Under the pieces are notes generated by a model. It saw nothing but the letters and a program-made list of their open reading frames with translations. It had not been told where the DNA came from and ran no database searches. 64,000 nucleotides of DNA from Brucella pseudintermedia. Its GTDB lineage: Bacteria; Pseudomonadota; Alphaproteobacteria; Rhizobiales; Rhizobiaceae. The translations under genes and the position numbers were made by a program. Location of the stretch: NCBI RefSeq assembly GCF_008932435.1, contig NZ_WBWE01000007.1, positions 167,485 through 231,484 of the forward strand, read 5' to 3'. Positions 58,056 to 64,000 of the stretch are shown piece after piece (positions within the stretch are counted from its first letter, which is position 1; each line of letters opens with the position of its first letter).

Positions 58056-59738
58056 ATGCCGAAATTCGTCAGTCGCTTGAGACAGATAACCAATGCACTA
58101 CGCTATCTGGCTCGGGGAGACATTTCAGGATTGTTTAAGCGCGTGAAATGGTACGGGCGCGAATATAATCATGTCAAATTACGTAGACGACTTGCGAACG
58201 GCAACGGTATAGTGTGGGGAATTCTTTGTACTCCCCACACCCTTTTTATCGCCCGGGCAATATCTGAGCGTTTGGCAAACCATGGGATAGAAAGTGAAAT
58301 CGTAACAGACTCTCCTAAGAGTTTTGATCATGATTTTTATATCGTCTTGTGTCCGCAAATGTTTAAGTATCTTCCGCCGGCAAGTAAACGTGTCATATTC
58401 CAGCTTGAGCAATCTGTTAGTTCAAGATGGTTCACGCAGAAATATATGAATGTTTTAACAGAATCACTTGGGGTGCTAGAATATTCTTTGACGAATATTG
58501 ATTTCTTAGCCAAGAATGGCCTGAAATACCCGAATGTGCATTATCTGCCCATTGGAGCAGCGCGTGATGAAGACGATGAAGGCAACGCAACACAGAAAAA
58601 ATATGACTTTGTGTTCTATGGAGATAGCTTAAGTAGCGATAGACGCCGAATATTTCTTGAGAGGCTGAAAGAGAAGTATAGTGTCAAGATATGCAATGAT
58701 CTATTTGGCGATGAAATTTACGCCATTATTAAAGAATCGAAGGTTGTTGTCAATATTCATTACTATGAAGGCGCTCTGTTAGAAATGCCTCGGATATGCG
58801 AGTGTATCTCATTGGGTGTGCCGGTTCTTTCTGAGGGGACATCCGATCAGGATGAGTATCCAGAACTTGAAGGTGCCGTGAAGTTCTTTGATGAGGGGTC
58901 CATCGACAGCATGATGGCCCGCGCGTCAGAAATGCTCAACAATGTTGAAACGATCAGCAGGGCTCTTGAAGGAGCTGTTTCGGTCAGTGCCGCCCGGTTC
59001 AATTTCATGTTTGATCGCTTTCTGGTGGCGATTGGAGTTGTTTCAGCCGATGTTATCCTCAATCGTCCGATTTATGTGGCTCGAAAGAGTGATTTTTTTG
59101 CCCTCTCGCTGCCCGAAACGATAGAACGGCGCAGGATAATAACCCAGTCGTTACCGGATGGTTGTGAGTTGTTTGACGGCATTCGTCATAACTCGGGGTG
59201 GATTGGCTGTGGAAGCAGCTTTAATGCTTTATCGCGATACGCGCTCGCGAATGAAGTGGGCAGACTGACTGTCATTGAAGATGATGTCGAGCTTCCGGAT
59301 AATTTTAATAGTATTCTTTACGAGATCAATGAGTATCTCGATAGGCGTAAATCAAGATGGGACATATTTTCTGGCTTAATGGCTGACGTTCATCCTAAAG
59401 CTAGGGTCATCTCGGTTGATAAATATGGCGGGCGAACTTACGTTACCATCGACAAGATGACCAGTACGGTGTTCAATATATACAATGAACATTCGCTAAA
59501 GCTATTGTCGCAATGGGATCCGCTGAATACCGATGCTGTCACGAATACGATTGACAGGTATCTGGAACGGCAGGAAGACGTTCGGGTCGTTGTTGCCGTG
59601 CCATTTTTGGTTGGCCATAAGGAGAATGTGACGTCGACGCTCTGGGGTTTTGAAAACGAGCGTTACACCCCAATGATCGCGGAAGCGCAGCGAAAGATAG
59701 AAGCGCTGGCTCAGGAATGGTATCGCTGGCGTCAGTGA
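58056..59738 (+). CDS. Two-domain glycosyltransferase (CgeB/GT4-like plus GT25-like)
   Basis: 560 residues. The first about 320 resemble CgeB/DUF3880-type glycosyltransferases: YDFVFYGDSLSSDRRRIF, then VVVNIHYYEGALLEMPRICE and CISLGVPVLSE. The last about 230 resemble GT25: FFALSLPETIERRRIITQSL, GCGSSFNALSRYAL and the acidic TVIEDDVELPDNF. A single protein could add two sugars in sequence. AT-richer than the core genome. Neither specificity can be read from sequence. Confidence 0.8.
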   Translation: MPKFVSRLRQITNALRYLARGDISGLFKRVKWYGREYNHVKLRRRLANGNGIVWGILCTPHTLFIARAISERLANHGIESEIVTDSPKSFDHDFYIVLCPQMFKYLPPASKRVIFQLEQSVSSRWFTQKYMNVLTESLGVLEYSLTNIDFLAKNGLKYPNVHYLPIGAARDEDDEGNATQKKYDFVFYGDSLSSDRRRIFLERLKEKYSVKICNDLFGDEIYAIIKESKVVVNIHYYEGALLEMPRICECISLGVPVLSEGTSDQDEYPELEGAVKFFDEGSIDSMMARASEMLNNVETISRALEGAVSVSAARFNFMFDRFLVAIGVVSADVILNRPIYVARKSDFFALSLPETIERRRIITQSLPDGCELFDGIRHNSGWIGCGSSFNALSRYALANEVGRLTVIEDDVELPDNFNSILYEINEYLDRRKSRWDIFSGLMADVHPKARVISVDKYGGRTYVTIDKMTSTVFNIYNEHSLKLLSQWDPLNTDAVTNTIDRYLERQEDVRVVVAVPFLVGHKENVTSTLWGFENERYTPMIAEAQRKIEALAQEWYRWRQ

Positions 59739-60008
59739 TAAAGTGATTACTTATTGGTTTAGCTTTTAAGCTAGTCAGAATTTTTGTCGGGAATGGCAGA
59801 GTTTCCATCTTATACCTGCATAACGAAGGTAAATCGATGATTGCGATATTAATACTACAAAATCATATTCCGAATTCAAGCAAAGATTGCACCGAATATC
59901 CATTATAATAGGGAAAATAATGCAGATATGGCTCCCTGCCGGTTATCAAAGGATTGCAGTTACTGTAGGAATGGTAACCGCGACAAAACGTCAGAATGAG
60001 GACATGAG

Positions 60009-61673
60009 ATGATAAATCGTGCTGAGAGGCGGGTTCAAAATGATGGGGCGCCAACCATCGGACACGATAAACTCGATCAAGAGAAGCTTCTTCGTGAGAA
60101 TCAAACGCTTCAATCTGCTTTGGGCCATATAGTCAAAAAGGTGGCGGACCAGGAGGTGAGCTTCAGGGACGCTCTATCGCGCAGTTCCGCTTGGGGGGCA
60201 ATGCAAGAGCAAAGAGCCGCGCGCGCAGTCGCTCAGCTCGAAGCTATTCAGCGTAGTCTATCGTGGCGTTTGGTAAGTAAAATAAACAGGGGGCTGGATA
60301 GATTTCCTTGGCTGCGGACTTTTATAAAGCGATGTGTGAAGTTCGCAGTGTGGACTATCGATGGACAGTTACCCTCAAAAATAAAGCAATTTAGAGCCAC
60401 TCGAAAGTTTCGAACAATCACGAACGCTGAGATGGTTGCCGATGATAATGTAGAGATAAGCTCACTTTTTGTGGACACAACTGTATTGCCAGCTTCTCTT
60501 CTGGATAACATCCTTTCATTTATGAAAGAGAATGGACCAGTTAATTTGGTGCTGGCACTTAATTTCTATGCGGGAGGTGGAGCTGAATCGGTAGCAATCG
60601 ACTATGCTAAGGCATACGCGCATAACCATAAGGACAGTTCCGTACTGATCATTTTAACAGACAATGGCCCGAAACGGACACTTCCCCAGCTACCCAAGAA
60701 TATAGTGGTCGTGGATTTAACAGATCAAGTGGAAGGGGTGTCCGCTCGAGAGGACTATCTATTCCTACTGATGCGTTTAGTCCCCTTGAAGACTTTTCAT
60801 ATTGTGAATTCTATTGTTGCATTCGATCTGCTCAAGCGGCTTCCGCAGTCATTTCTCTCCGAGATAAATGTGGTGGCGAGCGTTTTTTGTTTGCAGTTTG
60901 ATTCCATGGATGACACGAAGATTATCGGATATGGACAGGATTTCCTTCCACCAAATATCGATAAAATTGATTGTGTCGTTACAGACAATCAAATGTTCGC
61001 GCTCGAAGGTCCGCTCAGGCTAGGTCTTCCGGAGCATGCCAGAAAGTTCAAAGTTGTTTACAATAAATCCAAACTTGATCAGACAATGAGTGTCGACACC
61101 TCACTGGGATTGTTGAATAGCCGCGTTCTTCAGGAACAATCTGGTGCGAGATGTAAGGTGCATTGGGCCGGTCGCCTTGATAGACAGAAGCGACCTGATC
61201 TGTTGGCTGAAATCGCGGCGCTGACTGAGGATTTTTGCGATTTCCAGGTATTTGGTGGTTCAGTTGTCGATGGAGATTACGAAGCCCAATTGAAAGAGAG
61301 GAACAACATCAGTTTGTGCGGCCCTTACCGGAACCCTACAGAATGGGATATTATGGGCAAAGGCAACGTGTACCTGTTCACCTCACGGGAAGAAGGTATG
61401 CCTAACGCACTCATTGAGGCTGCGTACTTGGGCTATCCGATTGTTGCATCTAATGTCGGTGGAGTTGGAGAACTTGTAAACTCCAAGACCGGATGGTCCA
61501 TTGATAAATTTGCTCCGGCTGAAGCTTATGCTGAAGCGCTGAGGCACATTTTTCGCGATCAGGCCGAAGCCAAGATTCGAACAGAGCGCCTTATTAAGCT
61601 GGCGCATGGACGACACAATGAGCAATCTTATCTCGAAGCTCTTGAAAAGATTCCTGGATATGAGCGAGCGTAG
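60009..61673 (+). CDS. GT4-family glycosyltransferase with N-terminal coiled coil
   Basis: 554 residues. The first about 85 contain a coiled-coil-like stretch (KLLRENQTLQSALGHIVKK and later EQRAARAVAQLEAIQRSLSW). The GT4 catalytic part has the N-terminal loop NFYAGGGAESVAIDYAKAY and the C-terminal CKVHWAGRLDRQKRPDLL, then REEGMPNALIEAAYLGYP (donor-binding EX7E-type). It would use a nucleotide sugar, retaining mechanism. The 270 bp upstream (59739-60008) hold no gene I can support. Its stop lies seven bases before the likely next start. Confidence 0.87.
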   Translation: MINRAERRVQNDGAPTIGHDKLDQEKLLRENQTLQSALGHIVKKVADQEVSFRDALSRSSAWGAMQEQRAARAVAQLEAIQRSLSWRLVSKINRGLDRFPWLRTFIKRCVKFAVWTIDGQLPSKIKQFRATRKFRTITNAEMVADDNVEISSLFVDTTVLPASLLDNILSFMKENGPVNLVLALNFYAGGGAESVAIDYAKAYAHNHKDSSVLIILTDNGPKRTLPQLPKNIVVVDLTDQVEGVSAREDYLFLLMRLVPLKTFHIVNSIVAFDLLKRLPQSFLSEINVVASVFCLQFDSMDDTKIIGYGQDFLPPNIDKIDCVVTDNQMFALEGPLRLGLPEHARKFKVVYNKSKLDQTMSVDTSLGLLNSRVLQEQSGARCKVHWAGRLDRQKRPDLLAEIAALTEDFCDFQVFGGSVVDGDYEAQLKERNNISLCGPYRNPTEWDIMGKGNVYLFTSREEGMPNALIEAAYLGYPIVASNVGGVGELVNSKTGWSIDKFAPAEAYAEALRHIFRDQAEAKIRTERLIKLAHGRHNEQSYLEALEKIPGYERA

Positions 61674-61680
61674 TGGAAAA

Positions 61681-63558
61681 ATGAACTCTGTCAGCGTGAT
61701 TATTCCCTACTATAATCAGGGAAAATATCTTCACTCCGCTGTGCAATCAGCATTGTCCTCCTATGAAGGCGATCTAGAGGTGCTTGTCGTTAATGATGGT
61801 AGCACTGAGGGGCACGCCAAACATTATTGCGACCAAGCTCAAAAACTCGACCCTCGTGTTAGGATCATTCATAAAGAGAATGGCGGGCTGTCATCGGCGA
61901 GAAATGCCGGCATTCGCGAAGCAAAGGGTACGTATATCCAGCTTCTCGACTGCGATGATGTATTGTTGCCAGGAAAGATCCAACGGCAGGTTGATCAGCT
62001 GCAATGTTCGAGAGACAAACTCGTCTCCGTGTGTGGCTATTATACCGCGAACGAATGGCTGCGAAATTTACGGGATGAGACACATTCCATAAATCGGTTT
62101 CCCTTTACGGTAGAGAGCTTTCTTTTCCAATGGGAACGCGGTTTCTCAATACCGATACATTGTGGGTTGTTCCACCGGTCGGTTTTCGATGATCTGTTTT
62201 TCGAAGAGAAGCTTTATGGAAAAGAGGATTGGTTATTCTGGTCAATCTTGGCGGGCAGGCAGCGAAATGCCTTCATATATTGTCCATTCGTAGGTGTAAT
62301 TTATCGCTTGCATGAGAGTGGTATGACGCGCTGCCTCGATAAAATGGGTGAATCGTGGGTAGAGGCATCAAAAATTCTCGACAAACTCTACGCTCCTCAA
62401 TTTCCGAGCTTTGCGAAAGCATCAAGTGATTGGCATCTGAATTTCTATAAAGGCAGTAGGTTATCAGACGATGAAAAAAATCGCCCACACGTCAGTAGTT
62501 CCAATTCTGGCCGGGGTGGAAAAGCGCAAAGGCAGGATTATCGCTCCCATCGGGCAGCCACTCTGATAAAGCAGAGTGGGACAGCATCGAATGATACGCC
62601 GCTTATTTCGTTTGTCGTGCCGGTGTTTAATCACAAAGCATATCTGAAGCAATGTATAGAATCCATAATCAATCAGAAAACAACGGTTCCCTTTGAAGTG
62701 GTTGTTGTTGATGATAGATCTACACAGGAAGGCGTAATCGATGCGTTGCGTGCTATCGATAGCGGCTCTGTTCTATTTAAAGTGTTCCAGAATGATGATA
62801 ATTATGGAATATCGCTAACACAAAACATAGCTGTAGAGCAATGTTCTGGAGAGTATATCGCTTTCGTAGATTGTGATGATTATATTCTGAGTACAGCTGT
62901 TGATGAGATATCCCAAGTGATCGCAGAAACATCGGCCGACTATATTTTTACCGATAAGAATCATGTGGACGAAAGCGGACACTTCTTATCCCGCTCTGAT
63001 TATGGCGGGTATCCTTGGATCAAGCCTTCGGGCTCAATTGAAGATGATGTTTTACTGGGAATGGTGGCCTCTCATCTAAAGGTCATCCGACGCAAGATCT
63101 ATTTAGCGCTTGGGGGATGTGATAATAATTATTCTGGAGTGCAGGACTGGGATTTTGCGTTACGCACTATTGGTGAAGGTAAATTCCATTATTTGAATAA
63201 AGCACTCTATAGTCACCGGATACATAAAAATTCCGTCACCAGCTCTGGATCGGTAACGCAATTCTGGATGACCAATGTTCTGCGAAGAAAGTATCTGGAG
63301 AAATCTAGCATAAATGCTGAGGTGTCAGCGATGATGGAAATAAACAAAATTAGCACCGATGGCATCCGATACATATCCGAACTATTTAAGGAAGGAGTCC
63401 GTTACACGTTCCGGACAAATGAATTCTCCCTTTCAGATGATCAAGTCGATATGTTACGCGAGTTCAATACGTACTTTGATAGAATTTTCGTATCAGCCGG
63501 AGATGCCGCATCGCTGATGGGGTATCTGTGGGATCATAAGATCGTGCGAGGGTTCTAA
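61681..63558 (+). CDS. Tandem GT2 glycosyltransferase (two GT-A domains)
   Basis: About 625 residues. Domain 1 (about 1-280) starts SVSVIIPYYNQGKYLHSAVQ and has the DxD-like LLDCDDVLLPG. Domain 2 (about 318-560) starts PLISFVVPVFNHKAYLKQCI and has AFVDCDDYILS. Each has its own nucleotide-sugar motif, so this may be a bifunctional or polymerising transferase such as chondroitin/hyaluronan-type enzymes; that comparison is structural only. Possible starts: ATG 61681 (after the GT4 stop), ATG 61660 or 61606. Confidence 0.85.
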   Translation: MNSVSVIIPYYNQGKYLHSAVQSALSSYEGDLEVLVVNDGSTEGHAKHYCDQAQKLDPRVRIIHKENGGLSSARNAGIREAKGTYIQLLDCDDVLLPGKIQRQVDQLQCSRDKLVSVCGYYTANEWLRNLRDETHSINRFPFTVESFLFQWERGFSIPIHCGLFHRSVFDDLFFEEKLYGKEDWLFWSILAGRQRNAFIYCPFVGVIYRLHESGMTRCLDKMGESWVEASKILDKLYAPQFPSFAKASSDWHLNFYKGSRLSDDEKNRPHVSSSNSGRGGKAQRQDYRSHRAATLIKQSGTASNDTPLISFVVPVFNHKAYLKQCIESIINQKTTVPFEVVVVDDRSTQEGVIDALRAIDSGSVLFKVFQNDDNYGISLTQNIAVEQCSGEYIAFVDCDDYILSTAVDEISQVIAETSADYIFTDKNHVDESGHFLSRSDYGGYPWIKPSGSIEDDVLLGMVASHLKVIRRKIYLALGGCDNNYSGVQDWDFALRTIGEGKFHYLNKALYSHRIHKNSVTSSGSVTQFWMTNVLRRKYLEKSSINAEVSAMMEINKISTDGIRYISELFKEGVRYTFRTNEFSLSDDQVDMLREFNTYFDRIFVSAGDAASLMGYLWDHKIVRGF

Positions 63559-63669
63559 CGTAGTCATCTTGGCCTTGGATGTTGCTACGATTCAATGGCG
63601 CTGAGGCCAGATGCTATAATAATCGGTTTTGAGATTAGAGGCGGAAAATTCCGAAATCGCGTGTGATGC

Positions 63670-63774
63670 TTATGGCGTCCACGCGTTAAACTCATTGTCC
63701 ACTTTCTCGAATGTGAACTCACCCTTATTTGGAAAATAGAATACACTCCCCGGCTCCCAGGTTTGGTAGCGATT
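63670..63774 (-). pseudogene. C-terminal remnant of an unknown gene cut by an IS
   Basis: The minus-strand frame ending TAA (63670-63672) encodes about 34 residues: NRYQTWEPGSVFYFPNKGEF, then TFEKVDNEFNAWTP. It is protein-like and stops being open exactly at the start of the IS3-type sequence at 63774. The rest of the gene is missing. Family not recognised. Confidence 0.45.
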
Positions 63775-63873
63775 GACCTGCCACTGAGAATTTCCTCCAG
63801 AATGGATTAGATTCCGGCCCAATAAAGGACGGACGAATGAAGAAGCAGCGATTTACGGAAGAGCGGATTATTG
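63774..63873 (+). mobile_element. IS3-family remnant (left end and start of orfA)
   Basis: Starts TGACCTGCCACTGAGAATTT, like terminal sequences of IS3/IS407-group elements. An orfA begins at ATG 63837 (MKKQRFTEERIIG), the usual start of IS3-type transposase OrfA, but coding breaks off after about 13 codons at the junction with the next element. Confidence 0.6.
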
Positions 63874-64000
63874 GTAACGGCCCGATTGCTACCGCCTGTT
63901 GAAGCAAAGCCTCGTGACGTAAGACACGTCTTTAGCGACGACGTTAATGACGTGTCTTGAGATTGAGGTAGACGATGCGGATGGAGATACTGGGTCACGA
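63874..64000 (+). mobile_element. Probable IS66-family element, left end
   Basis: Starts GTAACGGCCCGATTGCTACC directly in the interrupted orfA. An ATG at 63975, preceded by GAGG, opens a frame MRMEILGH that runs off the window and resembles IS66 TnpA starts (EILG-x-ERRRRW). A hairpin AGACACGTC / GACGTGTCT lies between. The remainder is outside the window, so this is provisional. Confidence 0.45.

Noticed and set aside
63900..63960. AGACACGTC / GACGTGTCT hairpin as a terminator
   Set aside because: It lacks a T-run and lies inside the probable left end of an IS66-like element, so it is more likely part of that element.

Overview
The window looks like chromosomal DNA of an alphaproteobacterium of the Brucella/Ochrobactrum group. 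Three things point there: GC-rich Rhizobiales-type coding sequence; a gene order (ctaD-ctaB-ctaG-ctaE, ispH-thrB-rnhA, thrC, ccrM, mutY, smc, ppdK, then a wbkD/wbkF-like pair) that matches what I remember of Brucella chromosome I; and dispersed palindromic repeats of about 104 bp, similar in length and form to the Bru-RS elements described in Brucella. The species assignment is an inference, since no search was run.

Layout. 1-6.2 kb: aa3-type cytochrome c oxidase operon (end of ctaC, ctaD, ctaB, a CoxF-like small protein, ctaG, ctaE, DUF983, SURF1). 6.2-9.5 kb: ispH, thrB, rnhA and a Prx5 peroxiredoxin. 9.6-20.6 kb: a DsbD-alpha-like periplasmic protein, YqgE, two EAL phosphodiesterases, a GNAT acetyltransferase, an M16 peptidase, thrC and a lipoprotein. 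20.7-26.7 kb: a HAD phosphatase, a ClC channel, the cell-cycle methyltransferase ccrM (two CtrA-box-like sites upstream), a second HAD protein and mutY. 26.9-30.5 kb: a translationally overlapping surface-polysaccharide trio (GT25, O-antigen-ligase-like, UDP-GlcA epimerase) that runs into dciA. 30.6-35.8 kb: dsbA, smc and a CDF metal transporter.

35.8-40.4 kb is an AT-richer foreign insert. It carries a Ti-type MOBQ relaxase-helicase (traA), a 55-residue ribbon-helix-helix repressor-like gene on the opposite strand, paired 19-bp operator-like repeats and an unknown protein. No integrase or type IV secretion gene is visible. 40.5-52.4 kb returns to ordinary genes: VOC protein, ppdK, polysaccharide deacetylase, an unknown, a tri-haem plus TsdA-like di-haem cytochrome pair, DUF1499, metallo-beta-lactamase fold, bioY, allA-uraH (urate catabolism) and a frameshifted DUF2793 gene.

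52.7-64 kb is an O-antigen/surface-glycan locus. A wbkD-like epimerase/dehydratase gene is broken by an internal deletion and converges on a wbkF-like polyprenyl-phosphate sugar transferase. A tRNA-Gln follows, and beyond it lies clearly AT-richer DNA with wzm/wzt-type ABC export genes and three multi-domain glycosyltransferases. The right edge is a truncated gene against an IS3-type remnant, itself interrupted by what looks like the left end of an IS66-family element.

The most interesting items are the relaxase island with its repeat/RHH module, the broken wbkD-like gene beside an apparently exchanged O-antigen locus, the repeat family that supplies TAG stop codons to three genes, and the double TTAA-N7-TTTAC arrangement before ccrM.
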